Of a DNA stretch of 64,000 nucleotides, positions 12,520 through 24,164 are shown in pieces. Position numbers and translations under genes: made by a program. The stretch spans positions 18,533,542 through 18,597,541 of the forward strand of contig NC_057924.1 of NCBI RefSeq assembly GCF_018873765.1, written 5' to 3'. Under the pieces are notes generated by a model. The model searched no databases. It saw only the letters and a program-made list of their open reading frames with translations, and was not told the origin of the DNA. Numbering within the stretch: position 1 is the first letter of the stretch; each line of letters starts with the position of its first letter. This DNA is from Telopea speciosissima (taxonomy: Eukaryota; Streptophyta; Magnoliopsida; Proteales; Proteaceae).

Positions 12520-13600
12520 GGGCTATGTCTGATCCAAAGTGGAAGCAAGCCATGTCTGAGGAAATGATGGCTCGTGAAAAGAATGGTCCTTGTACATTGG
12601 TAGATCTTCCCAAGGGGAGATTTCCAGTTGGATGCAGGTGGGTCTACACAATCAAGTATCGGTCTGATGGTGAAGTTGAAAGGTACAAGGCAAGGCTAGT
12701 GCCAAAGGGTACAGTTAGGTATATGGGATTGATTACCAGGAGATATTTGCTCCTGTGGCCAAACACAACTCGATTAGAGTCCTTCTATCAGTGGCAGCTA
12801 ATAGGGACTGGCCCTTGTATCAATTGGTTGTGAAAAATGCCTTCCTCCATGTTGACCTGGAAGAGGAAGTATATATAAAACCTCCACCTAGTTTTAAGTT
12901 TCCCTCGGCTGAAGGGAAAGTTTGCCTCCTAAAAAAGGCACTTTATGGTCTCAACCAGTCTCCTAAGGCATGGTTTGAGCGATTTAGACAGGCCATCCTA
13001 AGGAATGGGTATTCCCAGAGTCAGGATGATCACACCTTGTTTATCCGGCGAGGTAATGGCACTATCACAGCACTCATTGTTTATGTTGATGACATTGTGG
13101 TGACTAGAAATGATCAGGCTGAGATAAGTAGATTGAAGTCATACTTAGCCCAATAGTTTGAGATTAAAGATCTTGAATTGTTGAAGTACTTCTTGGGAAT
13201 TGAAATATCAAGATCAAAGAGAGGAATCAATATTTGCCAAAGAAAGTTTGTGTTGGTCTTGTTGAAGGAAACAAGATTGTTCGATTGCAAACCAACAAAC
13301 TCTCCCATTGATCAAAATCACAAATTAGGAGAAGACAGTGGACCTCTTCTTATAGATCCAGGAAAATATTAGAGATCATTTGGAAAACTAATCTATCTTT
13401 CTTTGACTCGTCCAGACATTACTTATGCAGTTGGAGTTGTGGGCCAATTTATATATGCCCCCAAGAGTAGGCACTTGGATGTTGTATATCGCATCACCAA
13501 ATACTTGAAGTCTTCTCCAGGAAAAGGTCTTCTCTATACCAAGCACAACCATTTAAGGATAGAAGGCTACACTGATGTTGATTGGCTGGTTTAGTTTCAG
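12520..13600 (+). pseudogene. Copia reverse transcriptase, frameshifted
   Basis: The reading begins CRWVYTIKYRSDGEVERYKA, shifts frame near 12750, continues LLSVAANRDWPLYQL, and reaches the catalytic YVDD in IVYVDDIVV near 13083. An in-frame TAG stops it at 13154-13156, and another follows at 13370. The order and spacing are those of a standard copia RT, with linker motif YFLGIEIS and LTRPDITYAV. Confidence 0.88.
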
Positions 13601-14036
13601 ACGGACGATCTACATCAGGCTATTGTACATTTGTGGGTGTAATTTAGTCACTTGGAGGAGCAAGAAGCAACCTGTTGTGGCCAGATCTAGTGCAAAGGCT
13701 GAGTTTTGGGCTATGCCTCATGGAGTTTGTGAACTACTATTGTTGAAGAGGTTAGTCCAAGAGTTGGGGTTCGACACTGAAGCACCTATGAGGCTTTATT
13801 GTGATAACAAAGCTACCATAAGTATAGCCCACAATCCTGTGCAACATGACAGAACAAAGCACATCAAAGTGGACCGACACTTCATCCAGGAGAAGATAGA
13901 CTCTAGCTGCATTTGCACTCCTTTTGTGAAGACTGGTGATCAATTGGCGGACATCTTCACCAAAGGGCTTACTTCTCTTCAGTTTGGTACTCTATTATGC
14001 AAGCTGGGAATGCATGACATTTATTTTCCAGCTTGA
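13600..14036 (+). pseudogene. Copia RNase H
   Basis: The reading from about 13575 gives WRSKKQPVVARSSAKAEFWA with the catalytic glutamate, then LYCDNKATISIAHNPVQHDR with the catalytic aspartate, then HIKVDRHFIQEKI and LADIFTKGL near the C terminus. This is the usual end of copia pol. It stops nine bases before the polypurine tract GAGGGGGAG at 14035-14043. Confidence 0.88.
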
Positions 14037-14043
14037 GGGGGAG

Positions 14044-14306
14044 TGTTAGAGAAGGGGTACTTTAGTCTCTTGTTTACTAGAATGTTATGTCAAGTTGTAA
14101 TTTTATCTTTTTTAATTTTTTACCTTTTACCACCCTAGGGAGGCTTATTTAATTTCCATGGAGTGTTAAATGAAACAATATAGGGGAGAGAAATAGTTTT
14201 CTCTCTCTACAATTTCTCTCTCAACTCTCTCTCTCTTCTTCTTCTCTCTTCCCAGCTGCTATTCCTTGTTCCTTTGGTTGAATCAATACATACCTAATTT
14301 CTAACT
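14044..14306 (+). repeat. Copia 3' LTR
   Basis: It starts TGTTAGAG directly after the polypurine tract and ends CTAACT. It shares with 10575-10849 the core GGAGTGTTWAATGAAACAAT and the CT-rich end. It is 12 bases shorter through small indels. Confidence 0.88.
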
Positions 14307-15199
14307 TGACCTTGGTTAGAAAAGCCTGCGTGGTTTTTGCAACCCTCCCTCCTCTGTCTTCCCTTCTTCCCTGAGTTCTGATCTGATTCCCATTCCTTCT
14401 TCTCCTTCTTTTCTTTGTGCTATACTGCTATTGTTTTGTCAGTTCAGCTCTAGCGGTACCTGCAGCCCCTATGTTCACTTTGATCAGTCTCCTCTCCTTC
14501 CGTCCTTTCTCCCTCAAATTATGTGTATAATATCCCCTTTTTAGGGCAACTGAGGCCCTATGTCTCTGCCCCTGTTAGTTCCTCTATCATGAGATTGAAT
14601 CAGAAATCAATTTTGGTTTGAGACCTCCGGCTTAACTGTGTTAAGATGTGTGTCACAATGAGGTGGTTTGTCCCAAAAGTGATTAGTTGTTATCTTTATT
14701 TTTGGTTTATTCATTGCCTAGTTACGCTAAATCTCTGTTTTCTAATTAGACTAGACTTCTATTTCTGTTTTCTTGCTGCATAAGGACCTACTTTCCTTGT
14801 TTGATTGTACTTCATTGGTTATTATATAAGTGTGGTAAGGGGGACTGCTAGAGTAACGATTGCTAAGCTCTCTAGCAGTCTCTCCTGTCTTTCTCCCTCA
14901 ATCTTGTCTCTTTCTCTCAGCTCTCTTCTTCTTCACTGATCCTGATTATCAAGGTTTAAGTTATGTTAAAAACTGGTTTCAAAAGATTTCTGTTAAAATT
15001 TCTGTTGATAATTGGGCTGATGTTAGGTAAATTCAATAGGAATGTAGGGTGCGATCTCCTCCCTAATTTATCCTGTGAAGTGGGTTGCTAATCAGGAGGC
15101 TGGGTTGTTAGCAAGAAGCCAGCCTTTCTCTGATTTTGCTGCCCTTGTCGTGAGGTTTTAGGAGGAGGCAAAATTCCTTATTTACGATTAAGCCTGCAC
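14307..15199. other. Intronic DNA, nothing recognised
   Basis: A TATA-like TATATAAG at 14824 followed by CT-rich DNA (14870-14935) resembles a retrotransposon promoter/leader region, but I cannot set ends or find a partner repeat. Confidence 0.4.
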
Positions 15200-15202
15200 T
15201 TA

Positions 15203-16713
15203 GATACCGTTTGATAACGTTATGTTTCTAGTGTTTCTGTGCTATTTGAGTTCCCAGCACACAAATAGCACAGAAAAACCGTTTGATAAACCTGTTTTGT
15301 TTCATGTGTTTTTGGTAACATAAACCAAAATTTATGGTCATTTATGCCAACAGAAACAGATTTGTAGAAACAAGTATTACTTGTTTTTACCATTTTGTGT
15401 ACCAATGTGACAAAGTGTTGCCCGATAAATGAAGGAAAACACCCATCTCTCAGCCTTCTCCCTTCTCTTCTCTGTTCAGCTAGCGTGAGGGCTCCAAAAA
15501 ATCCATGGCTAAGGTTGAGAATGAACAGCCAGCAAAATCGGAACCCCGAAATCGGAGAAGAACTCAGGTTCCACCAGCTATAATGCTGGGGACTCTGTTG
15601 ATCTGGGTTCTTCTCAAGCCGCTGCGGCTGTGTCTTCATTGGAGCCACCTGAAAATTCTGCTCTCTCGTCTCTCTTCTAGTCTTTTTTTTTTTTCTGTTG
15701 TCGATGTGGCTGAATTCTCACAAGGGAAAGGGAAGTCGGCGAGGATGGTTCTGTGAAACGAGGATTGGGAATTAATCTGCTTGGGGTTTTTCTGAAGTTC
15801 CTGCGTTGGTGCTTTTGTGTCTTCTCTGGACCTTCTTTCAAATCAAGGTCAAGCTGTTCAGTTTGTTTTGGTTTTTGGCAAAGGTTCTCAGAAACCCTTC
15901 ATCGGATCTTCCCGTAATCTCATCCTCCGTTTTCGGTCAAGAGACAATGATCTGATTTTCTCGTCGGCATATTCGAATCTGGTAACGCTCCTTTTCCTTC
16001 TGTAGCTTTCTTCCTCTGCTCGCAAACCCTTGTTTCCTTTTTTTCAATTATTAGTCTATGGAAAGATTTTATTGTTCCTTTCCTCAATTGGGTTTGGTTC
16101 TGATTCTAGGGTTGTATCCTCTCTCTCTTTGGTTTTCAGTTTATTGTTATTTTCTTTATTGAATAGTTGAATTTGACATTCTGTGCTTTAATTACTTTGG
16201 TTTGTAGTTCTTATCGAATTGTTTGAGTTTCTGGTTGTTTCTCTGGGCTACACCAACAACTTCCATCTGTTGACTTTGAACTTATTTATAGATTTTGATA
16301 TTTGGTCATATTTTTATCTTCTGTTTTTGGTTGGGCTTAGAGAGAGAGTTCTGATTTTTTTTTTAAAACTAGCAGAACACTGAGGAGACGAAGGAGTGTG
16401 GCAGTGAGTGTTGAGCGAGCGAACATGAAGGAGGCGGTGAGAAGGGGTGCTGCTGGGGATCGAAGATGGGTTTGGGATTTCACAGGAATCAAAGGGAAGG
16501 TGGGGGTTGCTGCTGGTGTTGTTTGGTCACAACTGCAGAGAAAAGAAATTAGGAAAGAAAAGGAGGAAGAAGAAGAACAGAGTGGGGAAAACAAAACAGG
16601 TTTATCAATCACCATTTTGCAACCCAGAAACGTTATTCTGCAAACAAAAACACCAAAATACGTTTTTGGTGAGAAACAGAACAGAAACACGCGTAACAAT
16701 ATCAAACGGTACC
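15203..16713. mobile_element. PIF/Harbinger-like non-autonomous element, 1.5 kb
   Basis: The ends are inverted repeats: GATACCGTTTGATA at 15203 and, reversed, GGTACCGTTTGATA at 16713, with partial match continuing about 40 bases. Both ends are flanked by TTA (15200-15202 and 16714-16716), the target duplication of the PIF/Harbinger superfamily. The interior has no transposase. It carries short open frames, none recognised, and a gene-like pyrimidine-rich stretch with possible splice sites near 15980-16000. It could be a deletion derivative or carry captured host sequence. Confidence 0.7.
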
Positions 16714-16716
16714 TTA

Positions 16717-18187
16717 TGTTTTACATAAAGGGCCCCTATTCATATATTGTTCCTTTTTTAAGCCCAGTCCAACTCATAATTCCAGAAAATCCTACTTTCA
16801 AAATTTTTATTTACTGCTGGGTCCTCTTCATTTTTTATTTTACTCATAAGGTGGACTGTTACCAAATTTATGAAAATCGCTATTATCCTTGATTAATTGA
16901 GTCCTATTGTCCAAGGTGGGGCCATAGCGACCAAATTTAGGGTTTCAGTACCCTAGTTGCCATGTTGTAGTGAGTTACTTACGAAACGGAACTAGCATCA
17001 CGGGGCTTATGTGCAATCACTATAATTTCTGGCCTTACTTGCAAAAAGGGAAAGAAGGTTGTCATCAACCTCTCAATAGAAATAGCTAGAGGCTAAGAGC
17101 AATAGAACTGAGCCCCTTCAGTTTGATCCCACAATCAAGATAAACAACCAAACTCTCTGAAATTTCTGATGTAGGTTAATAACCCACTGTACTCTGAATC
17201 CCAACAAACAATCACTCAATTCAGAAATCTGGAAATTAATAAAAGTTCCTGAAACTAACCATGGTGGAAGACAAGGAAGCAGTCTGAGTTTCGATTTGAT
17301 CTCAGAACCCATGCAAGATTTTGAAACCAAACTTTATAGGATGTGTCACCCCTGGGATAGAGACCAAGGCACCAAATTTCAGGGTGAAAGGACTAGGAAT
17401 GAGGAAGATCAATCCCAATATTTTTGGGCTGCAACTACTTCTAGAACAGAGCACGGTGCTTGGTGTAGCAAACAGTTGCAACAGAGAATCAAAAAAAGAA
17501 ATAAATAACAGAGAAAGAGGGGGAAAGGATGGATCACAGTGGAAGAAGGCAGATGAGAGAAAAAACAGAAGAGAGAACAAAGCAGTCGACCAAATCTGGT
17601 AACAGACCCACAAAGGCAGCAGCTTCTCAAACATGAGAAAAAACTCAGTATTATTCCATTCATAACTCAATATTTTTATTCCATCCAACTGATCGATGAG
17701 AGGTTTACATACCTGACTGGAAAAAAAAAAAAAAGAAGACCATAATCATATCTTGAAACAGAACCTGAAACTAAATTGAACTCAAACTCCAATCCTGCTA
17801 ATAATAGTACCTAAAAAAAATATTATGAAGTTACAAACATAGCCCCAACAATAAAATAAATTCTTCACCTAACTACCCCTACTTGTATTTCACCAGCCAA
17901 AAACCCAAGTTTGGACCCAGTTCCCCTTGGTCAGGGTTTCCAAATGGGTTCATGCCGGTCCAACCGAGAAAGTGCTACTGCATCAGCATCTCATGGATTT
18001 TGGGATCAGGATCGTCTCAGGTGTATCGGCCAAGTTAACTCAAGATCGCTTGGGACTGGTTTGAAATTTTAAGGCGATAAATGAATGCAATATGGACCTG
18101 TTTACCCCTTGTTTTGACCTAACTTGGCTAATCCTGGCCAAGACTTGGCCGGGATGACTCAGGGTTGAATCAGGATCTGCAGCGCAC
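16717..18187. other. Intronic DNA, nothing recognised
   Basis: AT-rich with an A-run at 17721-17734. Overlapping short frames on both strands at 17296-17690 look like chance frames in a low-complexity AG/CT-rich patch. No terminal repeats or family resemblance was found. Confidence 0.5.
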
Positions 18188-18205
18188 GATCCCCCATCCC
18201 CGAGT

Positions 18206-18258
18206 ACAACATCAACAACAACTCAGCCTTATCCCAACTAAATGGGGTCGGCTGCATT
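18206..18258. mobile_element. 53-bp retroposed fragment between 18-bp target duplications
   Basis: A 53-base insert containing CAACTCAGCCTTATCCCAAC and GGGGTCGGCT separates two identical copies of GATCCCCCATCCCCGAGT (18188-18205 and 18259-18276). The insert matches the 3' part of a repeat common in plant genomes. A perfect long target duplication points to LINE-mediated insertion of a strongly shortened SINE-like RNA. Confidence 0.75.
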
Positions 18259-18643
18259 GATCCCCCATCCCCGAGTCTGAGTACAAAATCCTTGTAGCAG
18301 CTCATAATGCATCTCAGACCAACCTTTCAACTAACAAGTTCCATAAACTGAGTAAGGAACACTCCTAATGCAGAAAAGAGAGAGTTTGATAAAAGGTGAG
18401 GAAATAGCAGACACAACAAAAAGAATGATATGGTACTTGCTATTAACAGATATTGTTGGAGAAAATCACTAGTTGATTATCAGCTAAATAATACTGGCTT
18501 CCGTCATGTGCCACTCTCCTTATTTCTGCCAAAGGTGCCAAAGGCACAGCCCCTCTCAACTCCCCAAGTGTGTTGTCTAATTTGAATCAGCACATCTAAC
18601 AATTAAGGACAAAAGACATTCCATGTTCCAGAAGGTAATTTGG

Positions 18644-20575
18644 TGTTGGATTTATGTGTCCATCAAACCCGATTTAGTTTGTATTGAACCGTTTATACAT
18701 TTTGGTTTAATATTATCACATGCGATATGTTGAATTATGTACACCAGAATACTATGGGGGTATTTTGGTCATTTTATAGTTGTTTTTTATATTCTCTATA
18801 ATCCCTAGTTAAGTCGGCAATGCTAGGGGTATTTTGGTCATTAGGTTGTAATCTTTCTCCATTATAAATTCAAGGCTTGTTTGATGATATTGATTACTCA
18901 AGCAATTACTATATAATTCAGATCTGTCAATATGGTATCAGAGAAGTCAGGGGTCACGATATCGAGTCCCCCTGGGAGCGGGCAGGTGTTGAATTATTTA
19001 TCTACCTGTGTCCCCCTTTGGATAATCCGTTGTATTAGAGCTCCTATATGATATACATATTGTTTCCTCCCTTTCCTACAAGGTCGGCCTTTTAAAGGAA
19101 GCGGTTCCAACATAAAATTTTTAAGCATTATATGTCCTTAAGTTTACACTTAAAATGGTAGTCATGATTAGGGTTTGGGCTGGACACCCTTATCATATGG
19201 TCATCACATTGGGTACACGTACACCTAGGCATGTTGATGTCAGGATACGAATGCGAGTACATATACTGTTGTGTATTGGCGAAGAATCTATTTATGTCGA
19301 TTCCCTCATATGTTACTGTCAGATGTAAGTCAGGGATAGACATGCGTCACTGAGATCCAGTACCTAAGAGGATCTTGTCACTGCATAATATGAACGCATT
19401 CTTTGGTTTATCAATGACTGAGGTTTTTAGAACCAAAGACGATGCTCTGGGAATGTACAAACATTTAGTGAGTGAAAGAGTCACTCAACATGGTCTCCAT
19501 TGCCCGATTGGGGAACATTAAGTAAGAAGTTGTCAATGGACAGTTGGATGAGAATCAGGATCCTGTACCGTTTCGGAAATGGCTTTGCAAAACTTATTTT
19601 CATATAAAATGATAGATTATATATATGTTTTGATTAAAATGTTTGATCATCTTTTGCGGATTTCGATCACGTACACAAACGCTCTGATATGGACATTTAC
19701 TATGGAATGGGGTTTGGCAATATTTGTATACATGCCCTAGATTCCATAATGATAATGTTAATTAGTGGAAGGTTGGTACATAATAAGATGTTATTATGTG
19801 AGGGAAATTTTTGGGATTTTCTAATTAATTTAATGGATATGGTGCTATTATTTTTATTATCCATTAAATATAAATAAATAACTGATTATTATACCCTTTA
19901 AGATTCTGCTTCTTCACCAATTAGAAGCACACTAGGGATACACAAGTTCAAGCCAACTTGAGAAAGAGAGAGAAAGTCGGACTCTTACAAGGAATGAAGT
20001 GCACCTCATGGGCACTATAAATAAATCGGCCAAGAGGGGAGCCAGTGAAGATCGAATTTTTGGCTCTCCCCCTTTGGCTTAAATTCTCTTGGCACTCTCT
20101 CTTGATCTCTTCCCTCCTTTTTACTCTCTTGTTCCGGAGAGTTAAGGTTTGGTGAAACCCTAGTGTTTTCTTGAAGATCTTGAAGAGATTCTTGGATTGG
20201 CTTAGAGAACCTTGGCTACACCAAAGAAGGTTCAAGATTGTCTTACTTGGTGTGCTTGTTGGAGGAAGAACCATTATCTAGAGGAGGAGCAACACTTGAG
20301 GCTCTCCAGGTTAGCAAATCTTAATGTTATTATCATGCATTGAGATTTTAAGTATTTGATATTCATGGAATGCGAAAGACAATCTGAATTGATCTCTTTT
20401 TGCTGCGCATTCGGGTGTGGTATGGTTGACGGAAAGAGATGTTCTTTTCTCTTCTTGTCTTTTCCTGAATTCTAATGGGACAGAAGAAGAGATCGATGTG
20501 ATAAATTATAATTTTGATCAATTTCCCCATATATCGAATGGGAAGAACCAAGAGATGATCCCATGACTACCAACA
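18644..20575 (+). mobile_element. Solo LTR, 1932 bp, with a nested TRIM-like remnant
   Basis: It begins TGTTGG and ends CCAACA, a perfect inverted repeat, and both sides carry the same 5-bp target duplication TTTGG (18639-18643 and 20576-20580). A TATA box (CTATAAATAA) at about 20015 gives a plus-strand promoter, as expected inside an LTR. In the left part a second, smaller structure is visible: TGGTATCAGAG at 18933-18943 looks like a copia primer-binding site, between two short TGTTGAATTAT copies (18729 and 18989). This suggests a tiny TRIM-type element nested in the LTR. Confidence 0.72.
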
Positions 20576-20689
20576 TTTGGTTCCAAAGCTAAACTTTTCC
20601 AGCAAAGCTTATCTTCTGCTACAGGCTAACTTGGAGTCTTGGGCATGATTAGTTACAGTTTCATTGTAAGTAACTAGTGTGGACAACTC

Positions 20690-20890
20690 TAAGTCCACCT
20701 CCCTAGAGTATCTTTTTAGCTTATGAGAGCGGTTTCCAACTTTTATTATTCCTACATTGTTAGGCCTTATATTCAAGTGCTTGTTCCTAAGTCCACCTGC
20801 CTGGAGTACCTTTTAAGCTTATGAGAGCGGTTTCCAGCTTTCATTATTCCTACATTGTTATGGGGCCTTATATTCAAATGCTTGTCCTAG
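20690..20890. repeat. Tandem duplication, two ~100-bp copies
   Basis: Two adjacent copies share AAGTCCACC, GCTTATGAGAGCGGTTTCCA, TTCCTACATTGTTA and GCCTTATATTCAA, with a few substitutions and small indels. The sequence is intronic and non-coding. Confidence 0.7.
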
Positions 20891-21400
20891 TTGTTGACCC
20901 CTGTTTACTATCACAAAGTACTGTTGCTGACAAGAACCAGCCTTCCATGAATAGATAGTTGGTTCCAAAATTTTAAAGGATCTTATTTCATACCAGACGA
21001 TGACTCCAAGAATTACAAGTTGTTCTGATCATACATACAGAAACTGGAGGTTTCTCTGAAGGCAAACTTCTACTTTCTTCAGAAAAATTACCACTAGAAC
21101 ATTAATATTCTTATTACATTCAATTATTAGTTAGAATCCAAATTATAGAACAGAAATTTCTTCAGAATGGCTAATCCCTGTTATATGATAAACAGTATAG
21201 CAGCAATGAACTTCATGGAAATTCTGCCACTGGAAAAACTAGCAAGGAGTCAATCAGAGGACCTGATTTCTTGAGCAATTTGTTTCTCCTGTGTCAAAAT
21301 TCCTAAGAAAAAACATACAGAAATTAAGAAAGGGCCTGCACCCCCCCCCCCCCCTAAGCTGTCTTTAGCAAGAGAATTCTTTCGAGCTTAAAGATCTCAC

Positions 21401-21872
21401 CTGTATCCTTTTGCAAGTATTTTTGGCGTGGGACCACTAAGATTATTGAATGATAGATCCCTGTTTAATCACATTAGGGTGAATATTGTAACTGATTTAA
21501 AATTAAGAGAAGAAATGACAATAAGACGAGATAGAACACATACAAGAATAGAAGACCCGTAAGATTAGCAACAGTTCTGGGGATCTGTCCAGAGAACTTA
21601 TTCTTGTTAAGCCGCCTGAAAAATTGCCACAGCAATAGGAAGAAAACATTACATAAATATAAAAGGCTAGCATTACACTAAGTCGTACGAAAATATGTTT
21701 CTCCAATTAAAAGGGAAGACATACTCACAAGGAACTTAGATGAGTCAGAAAGCCCAAAGAGCTAGGGATTTCACCAATAAACTGGTTTCCTGAAAGATCA
21801 AGAGTCCGAAGCTCCAAGAGCTTCCCTATCTCAAGAGGGAGAAGACCAACTATCAGATTATTCTGCAATAAC
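21401..21872 (-). pseudogene. RLK pseudogene LRR exons
   Basis: Three exons, 21729-21872 (144 bp), 21544-21615 (72 bp) and 21401-21460 (60 bp), each begin with the last base of a Leu codon, as in LRR genes whose exons are multiples of one 24-residue repeat. Readable repeats include LRTLDLSGNQFIGEIPSS and LDLSFNNLSGPTPK. With 23068-23139 they give the five-repeat ectodomain typical of subfamily II. No stop codon lies in these exons, so the decay is uneven along the locus. Confidence 0.88.
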
Positions 21873-22469
21873 CTGCAAGAATTACAATGATGTTACTGCA
21901 ATTTCCTTATTGAGCTTTTTACCATGCAAAATGAAAAAACATAAAGGAAAAAAAATGAGATAAGCTAGCAAGTGAAGGATGGAGACTGCCACCAGAAAAA
22001 AAAAATTATTAAAAAAGAAAGCTTGACTTTGTGATACCGAAGAAAACATACAAAACTAAACAATGTATACTAGATCAAGCATACTAACAGAACCTTATTT
22101 AACAATTACTGCAAGTTTTAAGTTTAAACTTGTGTCCTTCAATATTTATTTTATAAACAGAAAGCCCATGCAATAACTTGCAAGAATTACAATGATGTCA
22201 CTGCAATTTCCTTATTGAGCTTTTTACCATGCAAAATGAAAAAACATAAAGAAAAAAAAAATGAGATAAGCTAGCAAGTGAAGGATGGAGAATGCCACCA
22301 GAAAAAAAAAATTATTAAAAAAGAAAGCTTGACTCTGTGATACCGAAGTAAAGATACAAAACTAAACAATGTATACTAGATCAAGCATACTAACAGAACC
22401 TTATTTAACAATTACTGCAAGTTTTAAGTTTAAACCTGTGTCCTTCAATATTTATTTTATAAACAGAAA
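21865..22469. repeat. Tandem duplication of ~300 bp next to an LRR exon
   Basis: Positions 21865-22163 and 22170-22469 are near-identical (a handful of substitutions and one extra A). The duplicated block includes the intron plus the splice acceptor and first eight bases of the exon 21729-21872. The second copy therefore carries a decoy acceptor 305 bases further into the intron (minus-strand sense upstream). Confidence 0.88.
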
Positions 22470-22474
22470 AGAAA

Positions 22475-23067
22475 GTAAATAAAATGCAGGTATCTAGGGG
22501 GAATTAAAAATTATCATGAATCATGAACCAAAATTTAGTGAACTCCAGATTTCAAGAACCATTCCAAGTAGGCTGTATAATGTCAGCATAACACAGTGAA
22601 CAACATGGCAAAGATTATATCACAGCCGAAAGGCCCGAAATAACATCATGGTTTGCAATAAAACAAAAAAAAAGATTTAACCTCACCAGCAGCACTACTT
22701 GTAGTGGTCCCATCTCAAACCCTTGTACAATTGCTCTGAATAACCCTTTCAAAGCTTAGATTACCCTTTCAATCAAAACATTATCCTCAAAAAGTTCTCT
22801 TTCCAAATAACAAAAGAAGATCCATCTTTTGTAAAAATGTGTTAGGAAAGTTTAAATCTATTACTACTTATAAAGAGAGTAATTATCCATTACATAAGTG
22901 CTTAACGTCTCAAATAAGGAGCTTAGCTCAATAACAATTCACAGAAAAAACCATGCGATCTTGGAACCAATGCTATTAATTATGTAATGACATATAAGAA
23001 CATCGTGGGCAGCCCTCTGCTAACAATAGTTAGGGATGTTTATTGGAGCAAAACATTCATGACTCAC
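22475..23067. other. Receptor kinase intron, nothing recognised
   Basis: AT-rich intron sequence between the duplicated block and the LRR exon at 23068. No repeats with clear ends were seen. Confidence 0.5.
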
Positions 23068-23310
23068 ATTGTGTGAAGGTGACTCAAATTCCCTATGCTG
23101 GGAGATAGCATACCCAACAAGCCCATGGTGGCCATTTCACTGCATCAATACCAAAACAGAACAGTAAGGCAAATTAAAATCAGAAAATTAAAAAAAAAAT
23201 TCTATAGATAAGGAGAAAGCAATCACTAAAAGAAGCATGGAACATGTATTCATGTCAAGAAAATCAACAAAAAGGGAACTTCTTTCCCCTAACAAGGAAC
23301 GGGAACTCAC

Positions 23311-23636
23311 AGTGAAATGACAAAAACCATCAGGAGAGCATCCAACCATGTTCCAAGTGCAGGGATCAACCGAGTTAATATCCCATCCATCAAGAACATG
23401 GTGAGCATCTTTCAACTTGCTCTTTACAGACATCAAAGCTGTCACTGGTATTCCAACAAACAACTTAGAAACACAAAGCCCATTCCCAAAGAGAAAAAAC
23501 CAAGGGGTCCTGTCATTTGTTAAGCAAGCTTACCCTCATAGTTAATGCCCTTGAGAGAAAGTAAGCTGTCAGACGATCAAACCAGAGGGAACCAAAAGAA
23601 GAAGAACAGAAGCAGCCAAAGCATCACACATTGCAT
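23311..23636 (-). pseudogene. RLK pseudogene exons 1 and 2: signal peptide and N-terminal cap
   Basis: Translation starts at 23636 with a hydrophobic Leu/Phe-rich run, broken by TGA at codon 20. It continues LLSLKGINYE, then intron 23445-23533 (GTAAGC to CCAG), then TALMSVKSKLKD and the cap motif DPCTWNMVGCSPDG. This Trp/Cys cap is diagnostic of LRR-RLK II proteins. One surplus T after codon GGT shifts the frame just before the splice donor; removing it in the reading would match the next exon, whose LEMATMG reading fits the family. Confidence 0.88.
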
Positions 23637-24164
23637 GGAGGAATCACTCTTAATTCTGCCATGTGGCAACTCTGACATTGGATAGAAAGGGCAATGTCTA
23701 GATTGGCCACGTGTCAAATCCCATTCTCAAATTCAATCAAATACCATCCCATGAATGTCCATGCACCATGTATTTTCAGCCATCTAAGTATTGGCATACA
23801 CCCTCCTCGTGCAGTTTTCTTGTAGACCTAGATTTTCAAAGCTTTATTTTTCCACTTGGCAAATTCTAATTGGGATGAAACTTGATAGGTGGGCAAGGGA
23901 ACTTACGGTTTACTTGTCCATAAATTATGGGCCCATCGAACATGCTATGTGGAAGATTTTGGGGCTGACCAGATATACTTCACCACTCAATGTAAAATCA
24001 TCGTGACCAACTGCTGCAATGCACAAGACGAGTAGCCTTTTCAGAAGAATTAATCTCATAAGAAACTGCGTAATAACTTCCATGCAGAAAGAGCATAGTC
24101 CTCCAGTCAAATATATTATTCAGTCCATAACGCTCCTCCACCAACAGTTATTCAATAGTGCATC

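Larger units (their letters stand above)
10575..14306 (+). mobile_element. Degenerate Ty1/copia retrotransposon, 3.7 kb
   Basis: Two LTRs flank a primer-binding site, zinc-knuckle remnant, truncated integrase, reverse transcriptase, RNase H and polypurine tract, in copia order. A 5-bp target duplication with one mismatch is seen, TGAGC at 10570-10574 and TGACC at 14307-14311. At 3.7 kb it is short of the usual 5 kb: gag is nearly gone and the second half of integrase is deleted. The LTRs differ at roughly one base in ten over the part I compared by eye, so the insertion is old. It sits antisense in an intron of the receptor kinase pseudogene. Confidence 0.92.
5041..23636 (-). pseudogene. LRR receptor kinase pseudogene (At5g45780/CIK4-like), lacking its last exon in place
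   Basis: Minus-strand exons identified by protein pattern and GT-AG sites are 23534-23636 (signal peptide), 23311-23444, 23068-23139, 21729-21872, 21544-21615, 21401-21460 (LRR exons), 9801-9874, 9572-9718 (juxtamembrane and membrane segment), 9133-9473 and 5041-5432 (kinase). The intact family is LRR-RLK subfamily II, plasma-membrane co-receptors related to SERK and NIK; At5g45780 (CIK4) works in CLAVATA-type signalling. Decay seen directly: TGA at 23577-23579 in the signal peptide; one extra T in a T-run just before the donor at 23310; TAG at 9678-9680, 9594-9596 and 9463-9465; a 2-base insertion near 9258. Exon phases otherwise still match. Introns have grown to 3.7 and 11.5 kb by transposon insertion. 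The expected last exon is absent downstream to position 1, and a matching one lies at 32869-33185. Confidence 0.9.
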
